A stretch of DNA of 64,000 nt from Halovivax cerinus (GTDB lineage Archaea > Halobacteriota > Halobacteria > Halobacteriales > Natrialbaceae), in assembly GCF_024498195.1 (NCBI RefSeq), contig NZ_CP101824.1:1612001-1676000 (forward strand). Direction: 5' to 3'. The translations under genes were made by a program, and so were the position numbers. Positions within the stretch are counted from its first letter, which is position 1; each line of letters begins with the position of its first letter. The notes beneath the pieces were generated by a model that was not told where the DNA came from, searched no databases, and saw only the letters and a program-made list of their open reading frames with translations. This document shows, in pieces, positions 1 to 8,763 of this stretch.

Positions 1-182
1 TCCGCTCGAAACCCATCTGGAACCTATTTGCGCACCTGAGCGACGGCGGGTGGACCGTCGAGGTCGAGTCGGAGCCGCGAACCTATCGGGTTACGCTCCG
101 CGAAGATGAGGACGAACTCCGTCTCACGTTCGACGCCGACCTCTCGGTGACGGACGTCGCACGGCTGACGAGCGAGGCATGA
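1..182 (+). CDS. 3' end of an unidentified gene (partial)
   Basis: An open frame enters from the left edge (first full codon at base 3) and ends at TGA 180-182, giving about 59 C-terminal residues. Its codon use is haloarchaeal and it is rich in Glu and Asp, with a pattern of short beta-strand-like segments (TVEVES, YRVTLRE, LRLTFDA). It resembles the tail of a small haloarchaeal protein, but I do not recognise the family. The rest of the gene lies outside the window. Confidence 0.6.
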   Translation, partial: RSKPIWNLFAHLSDGGWTVEVESEPRTYRVTLREDEDELRLTFDADLSVTDVARLTSEA

Positions 183-352
183 GTTGATCGGGGCGACCGG
201 GTTCTGCGCGCGACCAATGGAGCCCCCTCTCGTCGAGATAAGTTGGCTCTCCAACACAATAGCTCTTGACCGATCCGTCCCGTTCGACGACCGAATCCGC
301 CGTACCCGCCGCGATCTGCCGCATTCACTCAATATCGCTTTTGTTCTAGCCG

Positions 353-364
353 TGACAAATGTCA
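353..364. promoter_or_regulatory. Inverted repeat TGACA-AA-TGTCA upstream of the ABC exporter
   Basis: Perfect 5-bp arms around AA lie in the AT-rich part of the 257-bp gap before the ABC transporter, just upstream of a weak TATA-like stretch (ACTTATGG). This could be an operator for the exporter operon. Nothing else coding is seen in the gap. The site is inferred from symmetry and position only. Confidence 0.3.
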
Positions 365-439
365 AAAACTCAATAACACTTATGGGCGTCCACCTCGCGA
401 GGCCTCACTACAGCCGGGCATCGCCCGGGTGATACACCG

Positions 440-1441
440 ATGCACGCAATCAGCACGCACGAGTTGACGAAACGCTTCGGAGACGTTACCGCAGTGGAAG
501 GTATCGACCTCGCCGTCGAGCGCGGCGAGGTCTTCGGCTTCCTAGGGCCGAACGGCGCCGGGAAGTCGACGACGATCGACACCCTGCTGGACTTCGTCCG
601 GCCGACGGACGGCCGGGCGGAGCTCTTCGACCTCGACGCCCAGGCCGACGCCGACCGGATCAGCCGCCGGATCGGCGTCCTGCCGGACGACTTTTCCCTG
701 TACGATCGACTCAGCGGGCGACGCCACGTCGAGTTCGCGATCGAAACCAAGCGAGCCGACGACGACCCGACCGAGATCCTCGACCGCGTCGGCATCGACC
801 CCGCCGACGCCGATCGGCCCGCCGGCGACTACTCCAAGGGGATGGCCCAGCGCCTGGCAATGGGCATGGCCCTCGTCGGCGATCCCGACCTCCTTATCAT
901 GGACGAGCCGTCCTCCGGACTTGATCCCCACGGGATCCGCGAGATGCAGGAACTGGTCCGCGCGGAGGCCGATAACGGGACGACCGTGTTCTTCTCGAGT
1001 CACATCTTAGAACACGTCGAGGCGGTCTGCGACCGCGTCGGCGTCCTTCACGAGGGGGACCTCGTCGCCGTGGACACTATCGACGGCCTCCAGGAGTCGC
1101 TGGGCGGCGGCGCGACGGTCCGTGTCGACCTCGATCGACCAGTCGCCGACGCGGTCGAACGGCTCTCGGGGATCGACGGTGTCTCGGAGGTGGTCGCCAG
1201 CGGCCGATCCGTCCAGGTGACCTGTCACACCGCGCGGGCGAAGGCGGTGGTCGTCCTCGAACTGGAGGGCACCGGCGCGACCGTGGAGGATCTGGCCGTC
1301 GAGACGGCCTCGCTCGAATCGCTCTTTACGACGCTGACCGAGACTGGCGGGTTGGACGCCGGCGGTAGGCGGTCGGGGTCGTCACCCCCCACCGGGACGA
1401 CCGACGATACCCGTCGGAGGGTCACGGAGGTGCGTTCATGA
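440..1441 (+). CDS. ABC transporter ATP-binding protein
   Basis: This is the cytoplasmic ATPase of an ABC-2 type exporter (333 aa). Visible in order are Walker A GPNGAGKST (about residues 36-44), the signature YSKGM (131-135), Walker B LLIMDEP (151-157) and the switch histidine in SSHILEH (about 188). A roughly 100-residue C-terminal domain follows, ending in a Gly/Ser/Thr-rich tail, as in drug and copper-type exporter ATPases. It overlaps the permease start by ATGA, so the two are translationally coupled. The substrate cannot be read from sequence; NosF-like or multidrug-type ATPases have the same architecture. Confidence 0.93.
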   Translation: MHAISTHELTKRFGDVTAVEGIDLAVERGEVFGFLGPNGAGKSTTIDTLLDFVRPTDGRAELFDLDAQADADRISRRIGVLPDDFSLYDRLSGRRHVEFAIETKRADDDPTEILDRVGIDPADADRPAGDYSKGMAQRLAMGMALVGDPDLLIMDEPSSGLDPHGIREMQELVRAEADNGTTVFFSSHILEHVEAVCDRVGVLHEGDLVAVDTIDGLQESLGGGATVRVDLDRPVADAVERLSGIDGVSEVVASGRSVQVTCHTARAKAVVVLELEGTGATVEDLAVETASLESLFTTLTETGGLDAGGRRSGSSPPTGTTDDTRRRVTEVRS

Positions 1442-2382
1442 GTACTGACGTCCGCTCCGACGGCGAGACCCTCGGCGATTCGACCGGAACAGACCGGCGC
1501 CGGTGGCGGTTCCGGACGGCCCTCGCGGTGGCTCGGAAGGACCTGGCCGACGTGGCCCGTTCGCGGATGCTGCTGACGATGGTCGCCCTGCTCGTCGGGT
1601 TCGTTGCGATCCTCTACGCGGCGTTCGGGTTCGTCGCGGACGACGGCACCGCTCTGGAGACACTGGCGTGGCTTGGGATGCCGATGCAGACCGTCCTCGG
1701 CGTCGCGGCTCTCGTCGTGGGCTACATGGCGATCGTCGGCGAGCGTCGGTCGGGCAGCATCAAGCTCCTGCTCGGCTTGCCGCCGAGTCGGCGGGACGTC
1801 CTCCTCGGGACGCTCGCGTCCCGGAGCGCGATCGTCCTGCTGGCCGTCGTCCCGGCCGCCCTGCTCGCCGCGGGGCTCAGCCTGGCCGTCTTCGGGACGC
1901 TCCCCGTCGCCGAGTGGCTCGTCCTGTCGCTCGCGACGGCGCTGTTCGGCCTGGCGTTCGTCGGCCTCGCGGTCGGCGTCTCCGCCTCGGTGTCGACTCG
2001 CGGTCGCGCAATGGCGCTGACGGTCGGGCTGTTCACCGTCTTCGTCGCTCTCTGGGAACTCGTCGTCGCCGGACCATACTACCTGATTCACGGCAAATCG
2101 CCGCCCATCGAAGCCGAGGCCTGGTACCTCTTTCTCGACGGACTCAATCCGATCGCCGCCTACGCGGGGCTGGCGAACGCGGCGATACCCGGTGACGTCT
2201 GGCCGCTCCAGTTCGGGTACGGCCTGCGCGAACCGGCGGCGCTGACGATGACCGCTGCTGAGCGTTATCCAGGAGACGCGCCCGTCTATCTTGAGGCCTG
2301 GTTCGGTGCCGTCGTTCTGCTCGCCTGGTTCTTGATCCCGCTCGCAATCGGTTACCGGCGGTTTCGACGGACGGACCTCTGA
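1438..2382 (+). CDS. ABC-2 type transporter permease
   Basis: A membrane subunit of 314 aa pairs with the preceding ATPase through an ATGA overlap. A short polar N-terminus leads into an amphipathic segment (ALAVARKDLADVARSR), then about six hydrophobic helices, the first near residues 45-65 and the last near 285-305, before a basic C-terminus. The RKDL...RSR motif ahead of the first helix is typical of ABC-2/NosY-like permeases. The substrate is unknown. The gene converges on the downstream minus-strand pair with only 10 bp between. Confidence 0.88.
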   Translation: MSTDVRSDGETLGDSTGTDRRRWRFRTALAVARKDLADVARSRMLLTMVALLVGFVAILYAAFGFVADDGTALETLAWLGMPMQTVLGVAALVVGYMAIVGERRSGSIKLLLGLPPSRRDVLLGTLASRSAIVLLAVVPAALLAAGLSLAVFGTLPVAEWLVLSLATALFGLAFVGLAVGVSASVSTRGRAMALTVGLFTVFVALWELVVAGPYYLIHGKSPPIEAEAWYLFLDGLNPIAAYAGLANAAIPGDVWPLQFGYGLREPAALTMTAAERYPGDAPVYLEAWFGAVVLLAWFLIPLAIGYRRFRRTDL

Positions 2383-2392
2383 GACGGCCCCG

Positions 2393-2713
2393 TCACATCC
2401 ACAGCGCCTGCGCGTGGACGGTCTCGTCGACCTCTAGGACGTTCGCCTCGTCGACGATACCGACCTCGACAGCGAGGTCGACCGCCCGGTGGCCGACGAC
2501 GTTGGCGACGTCGGCGCGAGCGAGTGCGTCGGCCGCGACGTCCGCCTCGACGGGATCGGAGCCGTAGAACTCCTCGGTGACGGTGAGCGAGACGGCGCCG
2601 GCCTCGAACGTCTCACCGAGGACGTCTGCGTCGCAGACGGCGACGAGGAGTCCCTCTGGGGTCTGGCGCTCGGTGCAGACGATCGATCCGTCGACCTCGC
2701 TCTCGTCGCTCAT
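2393..2713 (-). CDS. DUF424 domain-containing protein
   Basis: This archaeal small protein (106 aa) matches the DUF424 pattern: an N-terminal strand with LLVAVCD, LGETF, EEFYG (about 47-51), ANVVGHRAV (about 70-78) and a C-terminal VHAQALW. DUF424 is conserved across archaea without an assigned role. I chose the ATG at 2713 because it overlaps the stop of the upstream TPR gene (ATGA) and leaves the expected family length. The family assignment is from recalled pattern. Confidence 0.8.
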   Translation of the reverse strand: MSDESEVDGSIVCTERQTPEGLLVAVCDADVLGETFEAGAVSLTVTEEFYGSDPVEADVAADALARADVANVVGHRAVDLAVEVGIVDEANVLEVDETVHAQALWM

Positions 2714-3519
2714 TCGTCGAGCTGGGCGCGCTGTTGCTCGTCGATCAGCCGCTGCTCGGCCTCTTCGCGGCGCTGTTCGGCCTCGTCGGCGACGCGCTCG
2801 GCCTCGTCGTACTCGCCGAGATCTTCGAGGATGCGGGACTTCTCCGCCAGTACTTCCGAACTGCGCATCCCGAGGCGGATCGCGTTGTCGATGCACCGTA
2901 GCGCCTCCTCCGAGAGGCCACGCTCCTGGAGGAAGAACGCGCGATTGTACCAGCCCTCGGCGAAGCGCGGGTCGCGCTCGACGGCGCGCTCTGCGTGTTC
3001 TAACGCCTGCGTCGTCTCGCCGTACTCCCAGAGGGCGAAGGCGAGGTTGCTCTCGGCGGTGGCGGCGTGCTCGCTCGCCGACCGGGTGTTCGACGTCTCG
3101 TCTTCGCTCGTCTCGATTTCGGTCTTCTCGACGACGTTCAACGCCTCGCGGTAGGCGCCGATGGCCTCGTCCCACTCCTCCAGTTCGGCGTGGGCGACGC
3201 CCTTGTTCGTCCAGGCCTCCTGGGCGAGTCGATCGTCGTCGGTGAAGCGGGCGGCGCGCTCGAACGCCTCGGTCGCCTGCTCGAAGCGATTGATCTGCAT
3301 GTAGTTGAGGCCGACGTCGAGAACCTCCTCGGCGTCGACCTCCTCGCTCCCGATCTGGCGCTCGTCGAGCATGTCGGCGATCGCTCGCGAGTCGACGGGG
3401 TCGACCGTCCCCGGGTCGACGTCGAGCGCAGGGGGGTCGAGGTCGAACTCGTCGTAGGGGTCGTCGAAGCCGGCGCCTTCGGAGAAGCGGTGCCGGTCGT
3501 CTCCCGCGTCGTCGGTCAT
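2710..3519 (-). CDS. Tetratricopeptide repeat protein
   Basis: A soluble 269-aa protein with an acidic N-terminal 60 residues followed by TPR units with the usual W/G/Y/A/P spacing: NRFEQATEAFERAAR, EEWDEAIGAYREAL, ETTQALEHAERAVERDP, GLSEEALRCIDNAIRLG and GEYDEAERVADEAEQ. It ends in a charged coiled-coil-like tail rich in Glu, Arg and Gln. It probably scaffolds protein-protein contacts; the partner is unknown. It is first in a two-gene operon with the DUF424 gene (4-bp overlap), divergent from thpR with about 110 bp between. Confidence 0.85.
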   Translation of the reverse strand: MTDDAGDDRHRFSEGAGFDDPYDEFDLDPPALDVDPGTVDPVDSRAIADMLDERQIGSEEVDAEEVLDVGLNYMQINRFEQATEAFERAARFTDDDRLAQEAWTNKGVAHAELEEWDEAIGAYREALNVVEKTEIETSEDETSNTRSASEHAATAESNLAFALWEYGETTQALEHAERAVERDPRFAEGWYNRAFFLQERGLSEEALRCIDNAIRLGMRSSEVLAEKSRILEDLGEYDEAERVADEAEQRREEAEQRLIDEQQRAQLDE

Positions 3520-3630
3520 GGCAAAACGTACTCGCCCGGGCGGGTTAAGACCTGCGCACCTCTCTGTCCGCTCCGGACGTTCACTCACGTCCGCGCACGA
3601 TTGAAGAAGCCCCGCCGCGAAGTCCGACGC

Positions 3631-4236
3631 ATGCGACTGTTCGTCAGCGTCGACCTCCCCGACGCGCTCGCCCCGGCGGTCGCCGACGTACAGGACGCGT
3701 TCGCCGACGCGTCGGGCCTGTCGGTCACCGATCCCGCCCAGGCGCACCTGACCCTGAAATTCCTCGGTGAGGTCGATCGGAATCGCGTCCCCGAGATCGA
3801 GGGCGCCCTCCGAGCGGCGGTCGAGGAGTCGGGCGTCACGCCGTTCCCGGTTACCTACGGCGGGCTCGGCGTCTTCCCGGACCTGTCGTACATCTCCGTC
3901 CTCTGGCTCGGCGTCGAATCGGGTGGCGCGGAACTGACCCGCCTCCACGAGGCCATCGAGGCGCGGACGACCGCTCTGGGATTCGACCCCGAAGCGCACG
4001 ACTTCACCCCGCACGTCACACTCGCCCGGATGGACCACGCTGGCGGGAAGGAACTCGTGCAGGACCTGGTCACCGACTGGGAGCCCATCGACTCCGACGC
4101 CCTGGCCGCCCAGCATCCGGGCGAGCGCGGGCCCGTCGTCGGCGAGACGACGATCGAGGCGGTTCGGCTCACTGAGAGCACGCTCGGTCCCGGCGGGCCG
4201 ACCTACGAGACCGTCTCGTCGCTTCCGCTGGGATAG
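3631..4236 (+). CDS. thpR: RNA 2',3'-cyclic phosphodiesterase (2'-5' RNA ligase family)
   Basis: A member of the 2H phosphoesterase superfamily (201 aa) that opens 2',3'-cyclic phosphates on RNA. Both catalytic H-x-T-x motifs are present: HLTL (about residues 38-41, in QAHLTLKFLGEV) and HVTL (about 130-133, in FTPHVTLARM). The start MRLFVSVDLP is the usual ThpR N-terminus and length is normal. A second, more diverged 2H protein lies at 51510-52010. No operon partner. Confidence 0.93.
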   Translation: MRLFVSVDLPDALAPAVADVQDAFADASGLSVTDPAQAHLTLKFLGEVDRNRVPEIEGALRAAVEESGVTPFPVTYGGLGVFPDLSYISVLWLGVESGGAELTRLHEAIEARTTALGFDPEAHDFTPHVTLARMDHAGGKELVQDLVTDWEPIDSDALAAQHPGERGPVVGETTIEAVRLTESTLGPGGPTYETVSSLPLG

Positions 4237-4317
4237 GCGGGGCTTCGAGATCCCGAACCCTCGGCCCGGCCGCGTCGACATCGTCGATGCCGTCCAGAAT
4301 AAAACACGTATCGACGA

Positions 4318-4548
4318 TCATTCGAACTGCTTCGCCACCTTACGGACCTCGTCGCGGTCCGTCCGGTCGGCGGCATCGATAGCGTCGCGCATCTCGGTCA
4401 CCTGTTCGTCGTCGAAAACATCGCGGAGGTCCCTAAGCGAGCGGCCGCCGATGAGTCGCTCGACGGCGTCACTGAACGACTCGTCGGCTCTCTTGTTCGC
4501 CTTGATCCGTTCGTAGACGTCGTCATCAAGCCGGACCTGGGGCGACAT
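4318..4548 (-). CDS. Orphan VapB-like / DUF7557-type antitoxin
   Basis: A 76-aa protein starting SPQVRLDDDVYERIKANK, the short beta-strand plus helix of ribbon-helix-helix antitoxins. An acidic helix and a C-terminal KQFE follow. This is the UPF0330/VapB-like antitoxin type usually paired with a PIN-domain VapC. No toxin gene adjoins it: downstream lies the end of thpR and upstream a degenerate stretch. I use the ATG at 4548; a TTG four codons upstream is also possible. It is either a solitary regulator or half of a decayed toxin-antitoxin pair. Confidence 0.7.
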   Translation of the reverse strand: MSPQVRLDDDVYERIKANKRADESFSDAVERLIGGRSLRDLRDVFDDEQVTEMRDAIDAADRTDRDEVRKVAKQFE

Positions 4549-5479
4549 CCTTGTTGACAACGTTGACGCTCGATGCGATTCAAGGTTTGGGTGGACCGGA
4601 ACGAAACGGGAGAAATCGGTATCGGCTGCTCCGAGAGATATTTCACCGATCGGTATCGCGTCTGGCGCACCTCGTCATCGTGTGAATGTATCCGTGATCA
4701 CGCAGAACGGTGGGTTACTCCGTACGATCCGATATGCGGTAGACCCTCACGATCTGAATGCAGATCCAGCATTCGAGAGGAGTCGCAAATCTATACGCAA
4801 CCGACTCTTACAATCCAAAATACGGGTTGTTGTAGTTGGATATATGTAACTACTCGGCGTAGTACAATCCGGAAGCTACCGTCTCCATCGGCCGTCGCCA
4901 GGGGACGTGCGCGAGAGGTCCCGAGTGGCCTAACACCCGAGACGGTGGCTTCCATCCGAATGGAGCGAAGCCATGATTCCGTACCGCCCCGCGAGACATA
5001 AACGTCTCGCACGAGCGCTCACTCGCTCGGTCTTGGTAGCGTTGAGTCTCGAGGCCGTTCTCGACAGCCGTGTCGACATCGACTGCGGTGTCTCCATCGC
5101 CATCGTCGTCGGCGGTTTCGATGGCGGTGGCGTTGTCGGCCAGTGGATTGGGGAATCTGCGTCACCTGTGGGTGACGACTGTCGCGGACGGCCATCCGGG
5201 ATGCGGCGCGACGGGGCGGCCCTGGCTTCGCTCCCATCGGAGTACGTGCGCGAGCACTTCGTGTCGGTGGATGCGTCGCAGGCACGAGAACGCTTCCGGT
5301 CGCGAGACCCACCGATCGCGACCTCCTTCGCGATCGGGATTATAGTTCCCGTTGCTGAGTGATGGATTTCGACGGGTGGCCTACTGTTGTTTTCTCTATA
5401 CGCCCGTAGGATCACAAGCTATGGCGCTCCATCCATCGTACTACGCCCACTTGCGTGCTCGGTTGTGACCCAAAGACAA
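4549..5479. other. About 930 bp with no convincing intact gene; degenerate coding-like remnant
   Basis: No frame here looks like a complete gene. On the minus strand, one frame shows haloarchaeal codon use over about 5170-4900 (including a D-G-D-T-A-V-D-V-D run), but an in-frame stop near 5164 and no start break it, so it may be a gene remnant. Small hairpins lie at 4947-4973 (GGCTTC...GAAGCC) and 4992-5007 (GAGAC...GTCTC). Base composition drifts from GC-rich to AT-rich towards the next operon. Confidence 0.4.
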
Positions 5480-5506
5480 ATGAAGGGGGATTACCGATGG
5501 TGGCCT

Positions 5507-6403
5507 ATGGGTGTGCGTGAAGGGGGCGTGGATGTCAAAAACGTCTTCCGGGTTTGGGCTCTTCGTGCATGGAAGGGACTCTACAGTCGATGGATGGGCC
5601 TATTCCTCGGTGTTTCTCTCGCCCTCCTACTGGGTGCCTTCGGATATCTACTCGGACCAATCGTTGGCCAATTCATCCGTGAAGGACTTAGCCTGAACAT
5701 ATTCAATTTCTCTCGCGACGAACTTATTGCGCTATGGGGTATTCATGGAACTATCATCGCCTTTGGTCTGGTTGCACTCTCATTTGCCTGGAATTCTATT
5801 CGGGATATCGAGACGGACCCCGACATTATCGCGAATATCGCCCATAGGTTGCGGTCAATCGAGCTGATCGCGTTCTTGCTCATGTCTAACCTCTTGATTG
5901 GTGCTTTAGTATTGCGAACACCGTCACAACCGGTTCCAACTCATATCGGGTTACCGGCTGGAATCCTCCTGATTGTCGGATTAGGGGCAATCCTCAATCG
6001 TTTCTGGCACGTGCTTGACTTGCTCCTCCACAACTCAATTGACGATAAGGTCGAGCAATACGGAAAAGATCACCTTTCAGGGGACTTTCACAGTCCAGCC
6101 GGGGATTTTGACACCTACTTGGGCCACTATTTCGACGCGAGCAGGCGAGAGATCGATTCGGAGCGTCCAGAGAAGCTGAGGGAAAAATTACGACGGGTAG
6201 AATCTCTTCTTGAAGTACTATTGGAGAACGACGACCAAATGGCCACTGATACTGAACTCTGGGACTTCGTTTTCAACAACTACAATTCGATTTACCGAAG
6301 AGCAGTTGCACAAGATAATGATGAACTCGAACAGCAGGTTATTAACTCACAATCGGGTGTCCTCTGGATCAGCATGAATCAATGGAGGAATCGCCAGTCA
6401 TGA
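5507..6403 (+). CDS. Unknown four-helix membrane protein, first gene of an accessory pair
   Basis: I do not recognise this gene. From the ATG at 5507 it encodes 298 aa; ATG 5480 and GTG 5528 are alternatives. Four hydrophobic helices are visible: GLFLGVSLALLLGAFGYLLG, HGTIIAFGLVALSFAW, IELIAFLLMSNLLIGALVL and GILLIVGLGAILNRFW. A roughly 130-residue cytosolic tail follows, rich in charged helices (REKLRRVESLLEVLLE). G+C is clearly lower than in the flanks and codon use is less biased, which suggests transfer. Its stop overlaps the next start (ATGA), so the two products probably act together. Confidence 0.72.
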   Translation: MGVREGGVDVKNVFRVWALRAWKGLYSRWMGLFLGVSLALLLGAFGYLLGPIVGQFIREGLSLNIFNFSRDELIALWGIHGTIIAFGLVALSFAWNSIRDIETDPDIIANIAHRLRSIELIAFLLMSNLLIGALVLRTPSQPVPTHIGLPAGILLIVGLGAILNRFWHVLDLLLHNSIDDKVEQYGKDHLSGDFHSPAGDFDTYLGHYFDASRREIDSERPEKLREKLRRVESLLEVLLENDDQMATDTELWDFVFNNYNSIYRRAVAQDNDELEQQVINSQSGVLWISMNQWRNRQS

Positions 6404-8061
6404 CCAACGACCGATCTGACCCTGTCCATCGGGCGCTTGGCATGTACGCACAGTTGCTCGAAACGGGGCTTTCTCAAGACCCACGATCCGGCTCTACGAT
6501 TCACCTGCTCAAGCGCTTCGAAAATGCGCAGATACAGACGTTAATGGAATTTGGAGAGGCTGAGACCCAAGAGCAGATATCTCGGACGGAAAGTCTGCTT
6601 GACACTTGGCTGCAGACACAAACCGACATGTGGAAGGCATCCGTTGAAAACGATTCCCTCGAGACGCTGCAGTCACTCAGACAGCTACTGAGTGACATCA
6701 ATCAATTTCGGGAAGGCGAATACGCCTTTACCCAACATGATATTAATATAAAAATTTCCGAACAAGCGGATCTCCACTCTACTCATTATAAACAACGGCT
6801 CGCAGACGGGTTTCGACGGCGACTGGCCGAATTACAATTCGCGGCATATGCTTGGGCGTTTCACCTTTTCAAGGAAGACGAGTTATCCGAGGCTACCATT
6901 CGCTGGGTTCTTGAGACAGCAATCCCCGAAGACTTTGGGTCGGTGCGGGAACTCTCTGAGATGTTCTTCCGCATGCGTGAGGCCCGGGGACTCGCGAGTT
7001 CTTGGGAACAGTGGAACATGAATCGCGAACTGGACCGCAATTTTGGCGTTGCGACCACGGGCCCGGCGACGAGTACGTGGCTTCTCTCGTTCTATTGTAG
7101 TGCCCTCGTTTGGATCACTCTAAGTACCGACCAACGGATATCGGAAATCGAGGATCCACAGGACAGCCCAGCGCTCGACTATGCCGACCGCACCTTGCAA
7201 CTAGACCAAGTTCTCGAGACCCTCGAATTATATAAGGAAACGTATCCACTGGAGTCGCTGCTGATCGATGATGCGGCCGTTGAGCGTACCTGTGAGAATC
7301 TGACCGAATACTTCGAAGGAGTGCAGGCTACCTTCAAGCAACAAGAACGTGAGTGGACTCGAGCTCAACCGATCGACAACTCTCTCGTGGAACATTTTGA
7401 AGAGAGAGCAAACTCCAGACTCAACGACAGTACCTTTCGAGCAGCACTTACTAACTTAAAGAAGATCACCGAAGTCGACGATTTGGACGACGAAAACACA
7501 GCGAGCTTCGACATGTCTTTGTGGTACCCTCGGAGACTTTTCGTCGAAACTGGGATTTCAACGACGTTCACGAACTCCCTTTCTCCAGTACTCACTCGCT
7601 ATCGAGAGTTCGTGATCAACCAGTTAAATTTCAAGACTCAGCGGGTCTCTTCGCACAACAGACTCCCCCAAGAACTAGATGACATCATTGGGAACCATAC
7701 TGTCGAGCTGATTATTACTGGTGGTAGTGAGCCAGCAAGTACACTCCGCAATCACGAAAAGAGCAACCGCACATCCAACAGGCGCCTGCGGAGCTATCTG
7801 GAATATGGTGACACACCCGTACTCAATGACTTCGGGGCAGATTACTTGACGCTAGTCCTCTACGAGGTCGAGTTCGCGTATGAAGAATCTTCCACCAATA
7901 CTCCCTTGTCGATCGACTATACCCCTGGAGAATCTGTCGATGATTGGCAAGACATTAAAACTTCGTCAGATGCTGATCCATCCGACTGGGTGAGATTCAA
8001 TATAAACTACGACGCCGTAATTCAGTCTGATATACAAACCGGTATTCTCCTGACGTTATAA
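6400..8061 (+). CDS. Unknown 553-aa soluble protein, second gene of an accessory pair
   Basis: I do not recognise this gene. It is a large, mostly helical soluble protein without signal peptide, membrane segment or an enzyme motif I can name. The N-terminal 110 residues look like a helical or coiled-coil region (FENAQIQTLMEFGEAETQEQ). A central domain contains LAELQFAAYAWAFHLFKED, and the last 150 residues are richer in strands (HTVELIITGGSEPAST, DYLTLVLYEVEFAY). I start at ATG 6400, which overlaps the upstream stop; ATG 6382 is also open. The low G+C matches its partner. The 3' end overlaps the Fic remnant on the other strand by about 40 bp. Confidence 0.72.
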   Translation: MTNDRSDPVHRALGMYAQLLETGLSQDPRSGSTIHLLKRFENAQIQTLMEFGEAETQEQISRTESLLDTWLQTQTDMWKASVENDSLETLQSLRQLLSDINQFREGEYAFTQHDINIKISEQADLHSTHYKQRLADGFRRRLAELQFAAYAWAFHLFKEDELSEATIRWVLETAIPEDFGSVRELSEMFFRMREARGLASSWEQWNMNRELDRNFGVATTGPATSTWLLSFYCSALVWITLSTDQRISEIEDPQDSPALDYADRTLQLDQVLETLELYKETYPLESLLIDDAAVERTCENLTEYFEGVQATFKQQEREWTRAQPIDNSLVEHFEERANSRLNDSTFRAALTNLKKITEVDDLDDENTASFDMSLWYPRRLFVETGISTTFTNSLSPVLTRYREFVINQLNFKTQRVSSHNRLPQELDDIIGNHTVELIITGGSEPASTLRNHEKSNRTSNRRLRSYLEYGDTPVLNDFGADYLTLVLYEVEFAYEESSTNTPLSIDYTPGESVDDWQDIKTSSDADPSDWVRFNINYDAVIQSDIQTGILLTL

Positions 8062-8408
8062 GCCCAATCGCCGCCCATGTTGTTAAAATTCTTATACGTC
8101 TGGCAGAATCGATTCCGGCCCTGCCCAGTAAGCCGCATAAGCACATCGCCCTCCTCAAAATGCCCAACCAATCGATTCGCGGTGCTGTACTGCACGCCAA
8201 GCCAGTCAGCGGTCGTGTTCACGTAGAGATATGGATTCTCGAAGAGGCGCATCATCACCCTGAGGATTTTCTCCGAGCGCTCGTTCTGGTATCGGCTTCT
8301 TGTATCTTCATGTAGGTCGATAAGTACGTCGGCTCGCCGGTGAGCCTCGTCGACCTGTATCTGAACGCCCTGTAGGAAGAAGCGAAGCCACGAGACAACG
8401 AGCAACCG
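8022..8408 (-). pseudogene. Fic family protein, C-terminal remnant
   Basis: The frame from about 8408 down to 8075 matches the C-terminal part of Fic/DOC proteins: SWLRFFLQGVQIQ, a linking helix with RADVLIDLHED, then the winged-helix end ILRVMMRLFENPYLYVNTTA, WLGVQYSTANRLVGHFEE and LTGQGRNRFCQTYKNF. The catalytic HPFxxGNGR core and everything N-terminal are missing. Upstream sequence (8409-8700) shows no Fic similarity in any frame I checked. This is a decayed AMP-transferase (FicT-type) gene at the edge of the low-G+C island. Confidence 0.72.
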
Positions 8409-8763
8409 TACACTCGCATGTGTTGTAAGCGTGCCCGCGGACCGACATTCGATCGAACACTGCGAGTATACCGAACTCACTCCGCTTGGAGTCCATCGGG
8501 TTCGAGCGGACATTGCGGACCGTGCTGCGGTAGTCGGGTCCTCGGGCAGATCCGTAACGGGAACCTGGCTCCCGCGACAGATACTCCCGTCAGCTTCCGT
8601 TCGGTACTGCTGCGTACGATACGACACGGAACTGCGCACTGCTTTCAGCACCAGCACTTCGGATAATCGGCGTGTACAGGGCATTCACTGAAGCGCCCGC
8701 CGAGCGTGGGTCACTGGGCATGTCGAGCCGCGTCCGTCCGGGACACGTTCCGGGTGCGTTTGC

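Noticed and set aside
1225-2091. Long minus-strand frames opposite the ABC permease
   Set aside because: Arg/Pro/Asp-rich shadow translation typical of the opposite strand of G+C-rich genes; the plus strand carries a clear gene.
4573-5001. Plus-strand 142-codon frame starting RFKVWVDRNETGEIGIG
   Set aside because: Codon use and composition change part way, and no domain is visible; treated as part of the degenerate stretch.
8409-8763. Remaining N-terminal part of the Fic gene
   Set aside because: No HPFxxGNGR motif or other Fic similarity in any minus-strand frame here.
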